Below are positions 1-6,800 of a DNA stretch of 64,000 nt, one piece after another. The translations under genes and the position numbers were made by a program. Within the stretch, counting starts at the first letter, position 1. The number at the start of each line of letters is the position of its first letter. The notes under the pieces were generated by a model. The model had not been told where the DNA came from and searched no databases. It worked only from the letters and a program-made list of their open reading frames with translations. The stretch is from a virus. The stretch lies in IMG/VR virus record IMGVR_UViG_3300027313_000002, positions 1-64,000 of that record; one strand, 5' to 3'.

Positions 1-183
1 GGCGTTCATCGCCTGCGCCGCGTACAGCGCGTAATCCTCAGCCGTGGCGATGTCGTCCACCCATTCCCCGCCGCTCTTGCGCGGCGTGCGGACGGTGCCG
101 GAATACTGCAGGTGCGGCATCGCAGACGGGCGCTCCGGTGTCCGCACGTGCATGTCGCCGTGCGGCCTCGTTGTCGTGCTCAT
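1..183 (-). CDS. Hypothetical protein, C-terminus beyond window
   Basis: An open frame from an ATG at 183 runs off the left edge. It begins MSTTTRPHGDMHVRT and continues with SGGEWVDDIATAEDYALYAAQAMNA. I do not recognise the family. The start overlaps the stop of the upstream small gene by ATGA, which supports translational coupling, and it is the last visible gene of the operon driven from the promoter near 1000. Confidence 0.6.
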   Translation of the reverse strand, partial: MSTTTRPHGDMHVRTPERPSAMPHLQYSGTVRTPRKSGGEWVDDIATAEDYALYAAQAMNA

Positions 184-308
184 GTGCCTGTCCCTTCGAG
201 TAGGGCCCGGCAGGTCTCGCAGGGCGTGGCCTGCGAGCAGCCGGGCGTGATGTTGCATGTCACGGTGACCGTGATGGCCACCAGGTCCTTGCGCGGCCAG
301 TCAGGCAT
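180..308 (-). CDS. Small four-cysteine protein (42 aa)
   Basis: A 42-residue frame from ATG 308 to TGA 180 with four Cys residues (CNITPGC and CETC patterns), suggesting a small metal-binding or disulfide protein. It overlaps the upstream gene by 8 bp and the downstream start by ATGA, the packing typical of this operon. There is no strong Shine-Dalgarno sequence and function is unknown. Confidence 0.5.
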   Translation of the reverse strand: MPDWPRKDLVAITVTVTCNITPGCSQATPCETCRALLEGTGT

Positions 309-825
309 CAGAGCCGCCGTAGGGCCGGCCTGCCTGGTTTTCCCACTCCTCCCGGTATGCGCCGAGCAGGGCCAGGCGCCGCTGCAGGTTCTCGTTGCCG
401 GTGCCGCCGGTCTCGCCGAGCGCGGTCATCAGGTCCGCCGAGCCGGCGTCGGCGAGGTCGCCGAACGGCGCGACCTCAGCCCGGCCGTGGCGCCGGCCCA
501 GCGTGCGGGCGCCGTCCTCGGTGCCCTCGCCGCGCCGTTTCGCGCATGACGGATGCTGGCATTTCCCTCCGATCGCCACCGGGTGAAGGTCCTCCTCGCA
601 CATGGTGTACGTGCCGGGGGCATACCACTCCGCGCCCCACCTGGCACCATTGACCGGCTCGCGGTCGATCCAGTCGACCTGGCCCCGCAGGCCATCCATG
701 GCCGCCGCCTCATCGCGGCTGACCGGCCAGGTGACCGGCGTCCCGTTGCAGGTGCCGACCAGCGTGCCCCACTCACGGCCCTTCTTGACCTTGAGCCTGC
801 GGCCCTTGTACGTCTCGGTGAGCAT
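301..825 (-). CDS. Hypothetical protein (174 aa)
   Basis: The ATG at 825 lies just after a GAGGG ribosome site inside the previous gene's end. The N-terminal half is a compact, aromatic-rich domain with a lone pair of Cys (CQHPSC at about residue 89). The C-terminal half is helical and charged. No family is recognised. It is the second gene of the operon that begins at 969. Confidence 0.65.
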   Translation of the reverse strand: MLTETYKGRRLKVKKGREWGTLVGTCNGTPVTWPVSRDEAAAMDGLRGQVDWIDREPVNGARWGAEWYAPGTYTMCEEDLHPVAIGGKCQHPSCAKRRGEGTEDGARTLGRRHGRAEVAPFGDLADAGSADLMTALGETGGTGNENLQRRLALLGAYREEWENQAGRPYGGSDA

Positions 826-828
826 GCC

Positions 829-969
829 TCAGCCCTCCCTCAGCTCACGGGCGATGGCCCGGCGGCGCAGCTCGCCCTTCGGCGTGCGCCTGCGGTGGAT
901 GCCCGCCGCGCCGGACCGGCGCAGCTCGTACAGCTGCCGTCCGCGCCCGGTGCCTGCTCGCTTGCTCAT
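829..969 (-). CDS. Small basic protein (46 aa)
   Basis: ATG 969 follows a GGGAGA ribosome site and sits about 20 bp downstream of a strong promoter/operator. The product is extremely Arg-rich (for example HRRRTPKGELRRRAIARELR) and probably binds nucleic acid. It is the first gene of the leftmost operon. The function is not known. Confidence 0.6.
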   Translation of the reverse strand: MSKRAGTGRGRQLYELRRSGAAGIHRRRTPKGELRRRAIARELREG

Positions 970-989
970 GTGCCTCTCCCTGCGACTGC

Positions 990-1031
990 TTGACTTGAGT
1001 CAAGTCTATGGCCTGGGCGCCGCGATGTCAA
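990..1031 (-). promoter_or_regulatory. Promoter with TTGACT-nn-AGTCAA operator
   Basis: On the minus strand TTGACA (1031-1026) is separated by exactly 17 bp from TAGACT (1008-1003). The last bases of the -10 run directly into the 14-bp palindrome TTGACTCAAGTCAA (1003-990). A protein on this palindrome would cover the -10 and the start site and so repress the operon 969 to 1. Confidence 0.85.
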
Positions 1032-1063
1032 CCAGGGTGCCCGGCCTGGCCGGCGAGTGCCGC

Positions 1064-1177
1064 TTACAGCCGGTCGCGCCGCGAGGCGGCCACCATCAGC
1101 GCCATCACGAACACGCCGATCGCCGCGCCCATGAACAGGCCGCCAAGGCCGGCCAGCAACGGCACGAGCCACGTCAT
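1064..1177 (-). CDS. Single-pass membrane peptide (37 aa)
   Basis: ATG 1177 overlaps the preceding stop (ATGA). The product is one hydrophobic helix (LVPLLAGLGGLFMGAAIGVF and on to VMALMVA) followed by a basic tail RRDRL, giving a type III-like membrane peptide. It is the last gene of the operon starting at 2199. It could be a small holin-like or superinfection protein, but nothing in the sequence decides this. Confidence 0.55.
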   Translation of the reverse strand: MTWLVPLLAGLGGLFMGAAIGVFVMALMVAASRRDRL

Positions 1178-2199
1178 CACAGCGCCACCTCCTGGCGGAC
1201 GGGCTCGACCCCGGCCGCACGCAGCTCGCCCTCGGGAATGAACTGGGCGCCCTGCTGCACCAGGCAGCCCGGGAACTTCTCATCGCGCAGCGCCAGCATC
1301 CGGTCGCGGTCGCGGTGCCCGCCGCTGACCAGCTCGCGGCCGTCGGCAGACACGATCCACCAGCGCTCGGCTGCGTCGGCCACGGTCAGGATCACGGTGG
1401 CGTACAGCCGCTTGTCGTCCTGGTCCAGGCGCGCGCCGTCGGGACGGACGCTGACGAGGGCGTAATCCCACCGGTCATCCCCGCGGCGGTGCGGCTCGGA
1501 CCCCTGCATCACGCCCAGCGAGGTGGCGGCCTGGCCGAGGCCCGCGCCGCCGCACAGCCACACCCGGGTACCCGGGCGGGCCAGCAGCGCCAGCTTGGCC
1601 AGCTTGGGGTCGTCGCCGTGCTGCTCGCGCAGCAGCTCGACCTCGGCCAGGAATCCGGCGGCGCGGATGCGCTGCTCGGTCTCGCGGACCGCGAACCCGG
1701 CCCGGCGGCACAGCTCCAGCATCGCCTGCTCGCGCCGTGCCGCGGCCTCGTGCAGCGCGATGGCGTCGGCCAGCTCCAGCTGCGCCACCCACAGCTCGCC
1801 GGACATGCCAGGCCCGTGGGGCTCGACGATGTCGAAGTTGAAGTCCTGGCGGTGCGACGGGCTGATGTGCCGGCCCTGCTGGTCGCTGCGCAGCATCCGG
1901 GTGCGGAACGCCTTGAGGGGGCGCAGCGCCCGCTTGTACTCCTCCGCGGTCGCGCTGCCCTCACCCGGGCGCCCGGTCACCATGGCGCGCATGATCATGT
2001 TCTGCAGCCCGGCCGCCGCGTCAGACGGCTTGCGCCAGTAAGGCCAGCCGTCGCTGTTCGCGTTGGTCATGTCCACCAGGTTCGCCATGGTGCGGGCCGC
2101 GGGGCCGAGCACCGGGTGCAGCTGGAACCTGTCCCAGGCCTCCTGGACGTCGCTCTCGTTCATGCCGCGGTAGTAAGCGCGGCGGGTCTGTCGGGCCAT
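1177..2199 (-). CDS. Hypothetical protein (340 aa)
   Basis: I chose ATG 2199 (MARQTRRAYYRGMNESDVQ) because it follows the AGGGAGG ribosome site. The longer open frame upstream runs through the operator and is not credible. The product is mostly helical, with a charged middle (about residues 150-220: ELADAIALHEAAARREQAML) and a C-terminal beta-rich part. No catalytic motif or family is recognised. It begins a two-gene operon with the membrane peptide at 1064-1177. Confidence 0.65.
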   Translation of the reverse strand: MARQTRRAYYRGMNESDVQEAWDRFQLHPVLGPAARTMANLVDMTNANSDGWPYWRKPSDAAAGLQNMIMRAMVTGRPGEGSATAEEYKRALRPLKAFRTRMLRSDQQGRHISPSHRQDFNFDIVEPHGPGMSGELWVAQLELADAIALHEAAARREQAMLELCRRAGFAVRETEQRIRAAGFLAEVELLREQHGDDPKLAKLALLARPGTRVWLCGGAGLGQAATSLGVMQGSEPHRRGDDRWDYALVSVRPDGARLDQDDKRLYATVILTVADAAERWWIVSADGRELVSGGHRDRDRMLALRDEKFPGCLVQQGAQFIPEGELRAAGVEPVRQEVAL

Positions 2200-2224
2200 T
2201 AGCTCTGTGCCTCCCTGTGAGTGA

Positions 2225-2247
2225 TTGACTTGAGTAAAGCCTAGCAC
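2225..2247 (-). promoter_or_regulatory. Operator variant next to a -10 element
   Basis: The palindrome has one change (plus strand TTGACTTGAGTAAA, 2225-2238). On the minus strand it directly follows a -10-like TAGGCT. I see no good -35 at 16-18 bp, so the promoter should be weaker than its relatives. It lies about 25 bp upstream of the gene starting at 2199. Confidence 0.65.
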
Positions 2248-2282
2248 CGGGGCCTGACATTCCGGCAGGCCCGCCCTCGTGC

Positions 2283-2630
2283 TCAGGCCTCGCGGCAGGC
2301 GACCGCCGGCCGCTTCGGCGGGTAGCCGTCGGCGCACGTCACGGTGTAGACGAACGCACCGTCGCCCGCGTCCGCGCTCATGATGCCCAGGCTGATGAAG
2401 TCCAGCGGCTGGCCGTCATGGGCGTACTCGCCGGCCTGCCAGACCACGAACTTGGCGGCCAGGTAGGACGGGTCATTGAACCGGGTGTCGCTGGTCTGTG
2501 CCTCGACGGCGGCAAAGAACCTGTCCAGGTCGGGCAGCACGCCCTCCGGATAGCCGTTGCTGTGGCGGTAGATGTTGGCCTCGACCTCGCCGCGCTCGTC
2601 GGCGAAGTGGATGTTGCACCTCGTGCTCAT
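2283..2630 (-). CDS. Hypothetical phage protein (115 aa)
   Basis: ATG 2630 follows CAGGGAGG at a suitable distance. The N-terminus MSTRCNIHFADERGEVEANI resembles a widespread group of small phage and bacterial proteins of unknown function that start MSTRCNI. It is monocistronic, directly downstream of the strong promoter at 2659-2700. Confidence 0.7.
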   Translation of the reverse strand: MSTRCNIHFADERGEVEANIYRHSNGYPEGVLPDLDRFFAAVEAQTSDTRFNDPSYLAAKFVVWQAGEYAHDGQPLDFISLGIMSADAGDGAFVYTVTCADGYPPKRPAVACREA

Positions 2631-2658
2631 GATGGTCTGTGCCTCCCTGTGATTGGTC

Positions 2659-2700
2659 TTGACTTGAGTCAAGTCTACTCGCGGGCTAGACGCGAGTCAA
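2659..2700 (-). promoter_or_regulatory. Strong promoter with operator at -10
   Basis: Minus strand: TTGACT (2700-2695), 17-bp spacer, TAGACT (2677-2672) running into the operator TTGACTCAAGTCAA (2672-2659). The -35 itself begins a degenerate second copy (TTGACTCGCGTCTA). It drives the gene at 2283-2630. Confidence 0.85.
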
Positions 2701-2721
2701 GCAGGGCGCCCGGCCTGGTCA
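2659..2721. repeat. 63-bp duplicated promoter-operator segment, copy 1
   Basis: These 63 bp are identical, base for base, to 4138-4200. The copy includes the operator, the -10, the spacer, the -35 and about 20 bp further upstream, ending at the stop region of the upstream gene. Perfect identity implies a recent duplication or gene conversion. Confidence 0.9.
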
Positions 2722-2931
2722 CTCGCTCGCGTTGCCCCGGCCATGCGCCAGCGCGGCCCGGATGTCCGGCCGCAACTCGGCCTTGAGCACCGGGAACGGG
2801 TCCATGGGCACGTCCAGGGGCTGGAACAGGTAGTGCCGGGACGAGCCGGTGGTGAGCACCCGGAACCGGGACCAGCGGCCCTGCACCACGGCCACGTACT
2901 GCTTAGCCTGGCACTCGGGCCGGAACCTCAC
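2719..2931 (-). CDS. Hypothetical protein (70 aa)
   Basis: A 70-residue basic and aromatic protein (MRFRPECQAKQYVAVVQGRW). It is the last gene of a five-gene overlapping operon running from 4106. Its start overlaps the stop of the upstream gene. The family is not recognised. Confidence 0.65.
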   Translation of the reverse strand: MRFRPECQAKQYVAVVQGRWSRFRVLTTGSSRHYLFQPLDVPMDPFPVLKAELRPDIRAALAHGRGNASE

Positions 2932-3203
2932 GGCTCCACCTTCCGCAGGTTAGCCGCCGAGACTTCCCACTCGCCGTCGTTCAGGATGGCCTGCACCGGC
3001 CCGCCGCCCAGGTCGACTAGCTCGGCCACGACCAGCGGGGGGTCCATGCCCCCGGTCCTGTAGGTCCCGTCCTGCTGCCGCCACGCCTCATTCTCGTAGA
3101 CCACGTGGTCGCCCGGCTTGATGGTCCCCTTGGCCCCGGTGAACCCGCGCAGCACCCTGGGCGCGTCCGGGTCGCCCGCGTCGGTGGCGTAGTACCTGCT
3201 CAA
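2928..3203 (-). CDS. Hypothetical protein (91 aa)
   Basis: ATG 3203 overlaps the upstream stop by 4 bp. The centre (TGAKGTIKPGDHVVYENEAW) has the look of a small beta-barrel such as a KOW/SH3-like fold, but no active residues can be named. It belongs to the operon 4106 to 2719. Confidence 0.65.
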   Translation of the reverse strand: MSRYYATDAGDPDAPRVLRGFTGAKGTIKPGDHVVYENEAWRQQDGTYRTGGMDPPLVVAELVDLGGGPVQAILNDGEWEVSAANLRKVEP

Positions 3204-3484
3204 CGGTGCTCGCCCCCCGCGGCCTCAGCGCGCTCGGCCTCGCGGCGCCACGCGTCCCCGGCCGGCTTCTCGCTCGCGCAGGCCAGCCAGGCCAGCCGAT
3301 CGTCCTGCGGCATGGGCAGCTCGGGCCCGTTCCAGTGCGACATCGCGGTCGCGGCGGCCAGCGCCAGCGTGGCGTGCACCTGGGCCGCCTGGCGCTGCCG
3401 GTCCGTTTCTGCCAGCAGCCGGCCCTGCTCGCCGGCCGCAGCCAGCAGCCGCTCGGCCTCGGCGTAGTGCTCGGGGCCGGTCAT
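3200..3484 (-). CDS. Hypothetical helical protein (94 aa)
   Basis: Starts MTGPEHYAEAERLLAAAGEQ and is Ala/Glu/Arg-rich, predicted almost entirely helical. Small proteins with this MTGPEHY-type opening are common in Streptomyces and their phages, with no known role. Both ends overlap neighbours by 4 bp. Confidence 0.7.
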   Translation of the reverse strand: MTGPEHYAEAERLLAAAGEQGRLLAETDRQRQAAQVHATLALAAATAMSHWNGPELPMPQDDRLAWLACASEKPAGDAWRREAERAEAAGGEHR

Positions 3485-3720
3485 GACGCACCGTCCACCA
3501 GGTCGTCGAGGCGATCCAGCGAGATGCCGGGCTCCAGCACGGCCAGCGTCCGGGTCACCTGCTCCAGCACGGCCTTGCCGGTGCCCGGGTGCAACCTGAG
3601 GTACAGCACCGGGTACTGCGCCATCAGCTCGCCACGGTCCTCGGACGGCAGCCGGTTCATCAGCCAGGTGACCAGGGTGACCAGCTCGCCCTGGGTCAGG
3701 TTACCGGGCCGGAAGCTCAC
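3481..3720 (-). CDS. Hypothetical protein (79 aa)
   Basis: A 79-residue protein (MSFRPGNLTQGELVTLVTWL) with amphipathic helices. It shares 4-bp overlaps with both neighbours in the operon 4106 to 2719. Unknown family; no motif seen. Confidence 0.65.
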   Translation of the reverse strand: MSFRPGNLTQGELVTLVTWLMNRLPSEDRGELMAQYPVLYLRLHPGTGKAVLEQVTRTLAVLEPGISLDRLDDLVDGAS

Positions 3721-4106
3721 GTGCCCGCCTCCTCGTGCCAGGGCAGCTGCATGTCCGCCGCCATGTGCGCCACCGGGATGCCGTCTTCCTCCAGGGCCTC
3801 CAGGGTGTCATAACCGTAGCCGGCGACCCGGGCCAGCACCCGGGCCCGGATGACCTCGTTGTCGATCCACTCGACCAGCCAGCCGTCGTCGGCCTCCCAG
3901 CCGAACGTGCCCTCGGGCAGCTCGGGGCTGGCGGCGTAGAAGGTCCCGTGCCGGAACGGCCCGGTCCAGGTGATCCGCCCGGCCAGCGGGCGGGGGGCGT
4001 TGGCGATCAGCCAGCCCTCGGGGACCTCGGGCCGGTCCAGGCCCGGGCGGCCGGGCACGCTCGCCTCGGCGGCCCAGTCCGCGGTATTGACCAGGATAGC
4101 CTGCAT
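3717..4106 (-). CDS. Hypothetical protein (129 aa)
   Basis: ATG 4106 (MQAILVNTADWAAEASVPGR) is preferred because it follows a GGGAGG site. The upstream in-frame extension reads through the operator. The product is rich in Trp/Tyr (EGWLIANAP, WLVEWIDNE). It is the first gene of a five-gene operon under the promoter at 4138-4179. No function is recognised. Confidence 0.65.
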   Translation of the reverse strand: MQAILVNTADWAAEASVPGRPGLDRPEVPEGWLIANAPRPLAGRITWTGPFRHGTFYAASPELPEGTFGWEADDGWLVEWIDNEVIRARVLARVAGYGYDTLEALEEDGIPVAHMAADMQLPWHEEAGT

Positions 4107-4137
4107 GTGCTCGGCGCCTCCCTGTACTCGGGGTTCA

Positions 4138-4200
4138 TTGACTTGAGTCAAGTCTACTCGCGGGCTAGACGCGAGTCAAGCAGGGCGCCCGGCCTGGTCA
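4138..4200. repeat. 63-bp duplicated promoter-operator segment, copy 2
   Basis: Identical to 2659-2721. It contains TTGACT-17-TAGACT on the minus strand with the TTGACTCAAGTCAA operator overlapping the -10 (4151-4138), and drives the operon beginning at 4106. The last 3 bp are the stop codon of the membrane protein gene upstream. Confidence 0.9.
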
Positions 4201-4773
4201 GTCCCGGTGCGGGGAATGCCACGGACCGGGGTCCGGCGGGGGCGGCGGCATCCGCGCGGCCAGCTGCGCGGCCAGGTGCTCGATGGTGCGGGCCAGCTCG
4301 GCGTTGCCGGTCACGATGCCCTCGATGCGCTCCAGCATGATGTCGCGCCCGCGCTCGGCCGAGGCGCGGGAGTCGGTGACGGCCAGGGCGATGCCGTCGG
4401 CGGTCACCTGGCCCTCCAGCACGTGCCGGGTCAGCTCGGTGTTCTGCTGCAGCAGGTCCCGGGCCAGGGCGCCCACCCTGGCCGTGTCCTCGGTCAGCTC
4501 GGTGTTGCGGGCCAGCAGCTCGGCCTGGGCCCGGGCCTGCCGGTCGCCCAGCGCCTGGGTCTTGTTCCCGATCCAGGTCAGCAGCGGCAGCGCGAACAGC
4601 TGCACCCACCCGCTGCCGTAATAGAACACCTTGGCCTGCACCGCGGCCGGGAACAGCGGAGCGACCAGCGGGATGACGAAGAACGCCCAGACGGTCCAGA
4701 CGAAGCCGAACACCAGCGCCAGCTTGACGGCCAGCCACTCGCTGCCGTCGCTGACGGCGCGCCACCAGCTCAC
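4198..4773 (-). CDS. Membrane protein with coiled-coil tail (191 aa)
   Basis: The GTG at 4773 (GTGA overlap with the upstream stop) gives MSWWRAVSDGSEWLAVKLAL. Two hydrophobic segments at about residues 17-35 and 55-70 are followed by a long coiled coil (ELLARNTELTEDTARV, with leucine-spaced heptads) and a Pro-rich end. The longer upstream frame is rejected as it overlaps a better small gene. The topology resembles phage membrane-anchored coiled-coil proteins; the role is unknown. Confidence 0.6.
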   Translation of the reverse strand: MSWWRAVSDGSEWLAVKLALVFGFVWTVWAFFVIPLVAPLFPAAVQAKVFYYGSGWVQLFALPLLTWIGNKTQALGDRQARAQAELLARNTELTEDTARVGALARDLLQQNTELTRHVLEGQVTADGIALAVTDSRASAERGRDIMLERIEGIVTGNAELARTIEHLAAQLAARMPPPPPDPGPWHSPHRD

Positions 4774-4919
4774 GGGTAGGCCCGGGTGCCGCACACGGGC
4801 GGGCCGAGGTGCACCCGGACGCAGGCGTAGCCGTCCGGGCGAGGCGCCAGGACCAGCAGCAGCACGGTGCCGGCCGCGACCACGGCCAGCACGGCCGCGC
4901 TGAACGCCCGGGCACCCAT
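4770..4919 (-). CDS. Small membrane or exported protein (49 aa)
   Basis: ATG 4919 gives MGARAFSAAVLAVVAAGTVL with one hydrophobic helix, then a short tail with two Cys (YACVRVHLGPPVCG) that could form a disulfide outside the cell. It overlaps the downstream GTG by 4 bp. It is divergent from the plus-strand peptide gene at 5012. Confidence 0.5.
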   Translation of the reverse strand: MGARAFSAAVLAVVAAGTVLLLVLAPRPDGYACVRVHLGPPVCGTRAYP

Positions 4920-4947
4920 GCCTGTGTACTTCGGCACCGGGGGTGTA

Positions 4948-4976
4948 TTGACGGTACGTAGCCACGCGAGTACGTT
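4948..4976 (+). promoter_or_regulatory. Plus-strand promoter of the secreted peptide gene
   Basis: TTGACG (4948-4953), a 17-bp spacer, then TACGTT (4971-4976). The TTGACT-nn-AGTCAA palindrome found at the minus-strand promoters is absent. Instead GTACGT and AGTACGT lie at the spacer edges. The transcript would start near 4983 and read into the gene at 5012. Confidence 0.65.
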
Positions 4977-5011
4977 CTGTTATTAAGCGCCGCCGGACCG
5001 GAAGGATGCCC

Positions 5012-5167
5012 ATGACCAGGAACCTGCGCCGCCTCGGTGCCGCCCTCGCCATCCTCGGCGGCGTGCTCGCCGCGTCCGGGGGCACCGCCGCCGCGGCCTC
5101 CGCGGTCACCTGGCACGCCCCCGCGGCCCCGCACGGCATCGCCCCCGACGTCACCTGGGGCGGCTGA
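5012..5167 (+). CDS. Secreted small peptide (51 aa)
   Basis: A short plus-strand gene inside a minus-strand region. ATG 5012 is preferred to ATG 5006 because of the GGAAGG ribosome site. The N-terminus (MTRNLRRLGAALAILGGVLA) is a classical Sec signal: Arg-rich n-region, hydrophobic core, and an Ala-x-Ala stretch near residues 25-31. Cleavage would leave about 20 residues ending APDVTWGG. It has its own promoter without the repressor palindrome, so lysogenic expression is plausible. Family unknown. It could be a signalling, surface or superinfection peptide. Confidence 0.65.
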   Translation: MTRNLRRLGAALAILGGVLAASGGTAAAASAVTWHAPAAPHGIAPDVTWGG

Positions 5168-5172
5168 GCCCC

Positions 5173-5550
5173 TTACCCGGGGCCGAGGCCGGACCGGCGG
5201 CTGGCCGGGCGCACCTGGCTCAGCGGCACCTGGTAGCTGGACGTCACGCCCTCGGGGACGACCCGGGCGGTGAACTCGGTCCCGGCGTCCAGGCCGGCGA
5301 ACGTGCCGCGGCGGGTGACGCCGCCCTCGCCGAACTGGTACTCGACCGGCTGGCCGGGCTCAGGCCAGCCCGCGGCGTCCAGCTGGGCCAGCGCGGTCAG
5401 CACCGCGGCGGCCGAGTCCTCGTAGCTCCAGCCGGGATGACGGACCCCGGCGGCGGCCAGCGCGGCGGCCACCTCCCGCGTGCCCGGCGGCGGGCCCTTG
5501 ACCAGATGCAGAACGGGCCGGGCCGGCGTCATGCCGGTGCTGTCGCTCAA
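5173..5550 (-). CDS. Hypothetical protein (125 aa), TTG start
   Basis: The best start is TTG 5550, four bases after GGGAGG (MSDSTGMTPARPVLHLVKGP). The more upstream ATG has no ribosome site. The C-terminal half is beta-rich (PVEYQFGEGGVTRRGTFAGL) and may be a small barrel. It is monocistronic under the promoter at 5596-5623 and convergent with the peptide gene at 5012. No family is recognised. Confidence 0.6.
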   Translation of the reverse strand: MSDSTGMTPARPVLHLVKGPPPGTREVAAALAAAGVRHPGWSYEDSAAAVLTALAQLDAAGWPEPGQPVEYQFGEGGVTRRGTFAGLDAGTEFTARVVPEGVTSSYQVPLSQVRPASRRSGLGPG

Positions 5551-5595
5551 TGCGCCTCCCTGTCCCGGAACAGTCACGGGTTGCACGGATCCCCC

Positions 5596-5623
5596 AGCCT
5601 ACCGGCTCGTTGACTCCGGTCAA
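5596..5623 (-). promoter_or_regulatory. Promoter with operator over the -35
   Basis: Minus strand TTGACC (5623-5618), 16-bp spacer, TAGGCT (5601-5596). The operator variant (plus strand TTGACTCCGGTCAA, 5610-5623) covers the -35 instead of the -10. It drives the gene at 5173-5550. Confidence 0.7.
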
Positions 5624-5632
5624 AGACGACAC

Positions 5633-5663
5633 GCAGCCCCGGGCCGCCACGACCCGGGGCTGC
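5633..5663 (-). terminator. Intrinsic-type terminator hairpin
   Basis: A perfect 11-bp stem GCAGCCCCGGG / CCCGGGGCTGC with a 9-nt loop lies just downstream of the secreted protein gene 5683-6288. A T-containing stretch follows on the minus strand. It separates that gene from the next promoter. Confidence 0.75.
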
Positions 5664-5682
5664 GCTCTCCTCTCGTGCTAGG

Positions 5683-6288
5683 TCAGCGCTCGGCCTTGAC
5701 CGGGTACAGCGCGGCCCAGGTGCTGCCCGCGGGCACGGCCTGGGAGCCGTCCTGGCTCCAGGTGCCGGCCAGCTGGCCCTTGATCTCGCCCCGGTGGTGC
5801 CGCGGCTGCGGCAGCACCTTGACGGTGCCGGTGAAGGTCCGGTTGCCCTGCACCGAGCCGGCCGGGTAGCTGACGGTGAACTTCACCGTGGCCGTGCCGT
5901 CCCGGTTCTCGGTGACGCTGCCGTCCTTGATCCGCATGACCAGCAGCTTGTCCTGGCCCGTGGTGAGCAGGTAGTACTTCGCGTCGGTCAGGTAGCCGCG
6001 CAGTGCGTAGACCTGGCCGGGCCGGTGACCGCGCAGCATGAACGCCGACTGGCTGAACCGGACCTGATAGGTCCAGGTCTGGCCGGCGAACGGCAGCGAG
6101 ATCTCGTTGCGCCCGGACAGGTCCCACTTCTGGGCCTGCTGGTAGCGCACTTGCGTGACGGCAGCCGGGTGAACGGCTGCCGTGGCGGTGGCCGCGCTGG
6201 CGGCCGGGGCGGCGAGCGACGCGCCGAGGACGGCGGCGGCGCCCGCTGCTGACAGGGCTATGATGGCCCTGCGCATGAGGTGTGGCAT
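5683..6288 (-). CDS. Secreted protein, unknown function (201 aa)
   Basis: Starts MPHLMRRAIIALSAAGAAAV, a Sec signal peptide with a likely AASA cleavage site near residue 32. The mature part is a beta-rich domain (TWTYQVRFSQSAFMLRGHRP, KFTVSYPAGSVQGNRTFTGT) with no Cys and no catalytic pattern I can name. It is bounded by hairpin terminators on both sides. An exported phage protein of this kind probably acts on the host surface. Confidence 0.7.
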   Translation of the reverse strand: MPHLMRRAIIALSAAGAAAVLGASLAAPAASAATATAAVHPAAVTQVRYQQAQKWDLSGRNEISLPFAGQTWTYQVRFSQSAFMLRGHRPGQVYALRGYLTDAKYYLLTTGQDKLLVMRIKDGSVTENRDGTATVKFTVSYPAGSVQGNRTFTGTVKVLPQPRHHRGEIKGQLAGTWSQDGSQAVPAGSTWAALYPVKAER

Positions 6289-6324
6289 GGTTGTTTCTCC
6301 CTTCTCGTGCCTGCCTCTTGTGGG

Positions 6325-6354
6325 GTACCGGGCCCGGGTTAGCGGGCCCGGTAC
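6325..6354 (-). terminator. Terminator hairpin
   Basis: A 12-bp perfect stem GTACCGGGCCCG / CGGGCCCGGTAC with a 6-nt loop lies between the stop at 6369 and the start at 6288. It would end the transcript of the DUF4190-like gene. Confidence 0.7.
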
Positions 6355-6368
6355 GTCTGGGGGCCGGG

Positions 6369-6686
6369 TCAGGACCCGGCGGCCGGGCCGTGCATCGCCG
6401 CGGCGATGACCGCGATCATGACGATGACGGCCAGGATGGTGAGCGCCCAGCCGATCCAGGTGGCCGCGACGGCCAGGCCGGACCGGCGGCGGCCCGCGCG
6501 GGCGGACTCGCGGTTGGACACGTGGCCGAGGATGGCGCCGGCCAGCGGCGCGATGAAGGCCGCGAGGAACGCGATGACGGCCAGGGCGTTGTGAACCGGC
6601 GGGGCCAGCGCGGCCTTGTCGTACTCGCGCCGTAGCCAGGCCGGGTCGCCGGGCTCGGGGCCCGGGATGTCAGGGGTGTTGCTCAT
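6369..6686 (-). CDS. DUF4190-like two-helix membrane protein (105 aa)
   Basis: ATG 6686 gives a short Pro-rich cytoplasmic N-terminus, then two hydrophobic helices (HNALAVIAFLAAFIAPLAGA and LAVAATWIGWALTILAVIVM). They are joined by the ILGHVSNRESARAGRRRSGL loop, which matches the G-H-x-x-R pattern of DUF4190 proteins. The function of that family is unknown. It lies under the doubly operated promoter at 6740-6781. Confidence 0.7.
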   Translation of the reverse strand: MSNTPDIPGPEPGDPAWLRREYDKAALAPPVHNALAVIAFLAAFIAPLAGAILGHVSNRESARAGRRRSGLAVAATWIGWALTILAVIVMIAVIAAAMHGPAAGS

Positions 6687-6739
6687 GATGGATCCGGCGC
6701 CTCCCTGTGATCAGCGCCGCGCGGCCTCATGCCCGCGGC

Positions 6740-6781
6740 TTAACTACAGTCAAGGCTACCGGGAGGTTTAACCAGTGTCAA
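6740..6781 (-). promoter_or_regulatory. Promoter flanked by two operator copies
   Basis: Minus strand TTGACA (6781-6776), 17-bp spacer, TAGCCT. The -10 runs into operator TTGACTGTAGTTAA (6753-6740). The -35 opens a second copy TTGACACTGGTTAA (6781-6768). Two copies one promoter-length apart suggest cooperative repressor binding. Confidence 0.8.
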
Positions 6782-6800
6782 ATGGGACGGCTAACCGCCG

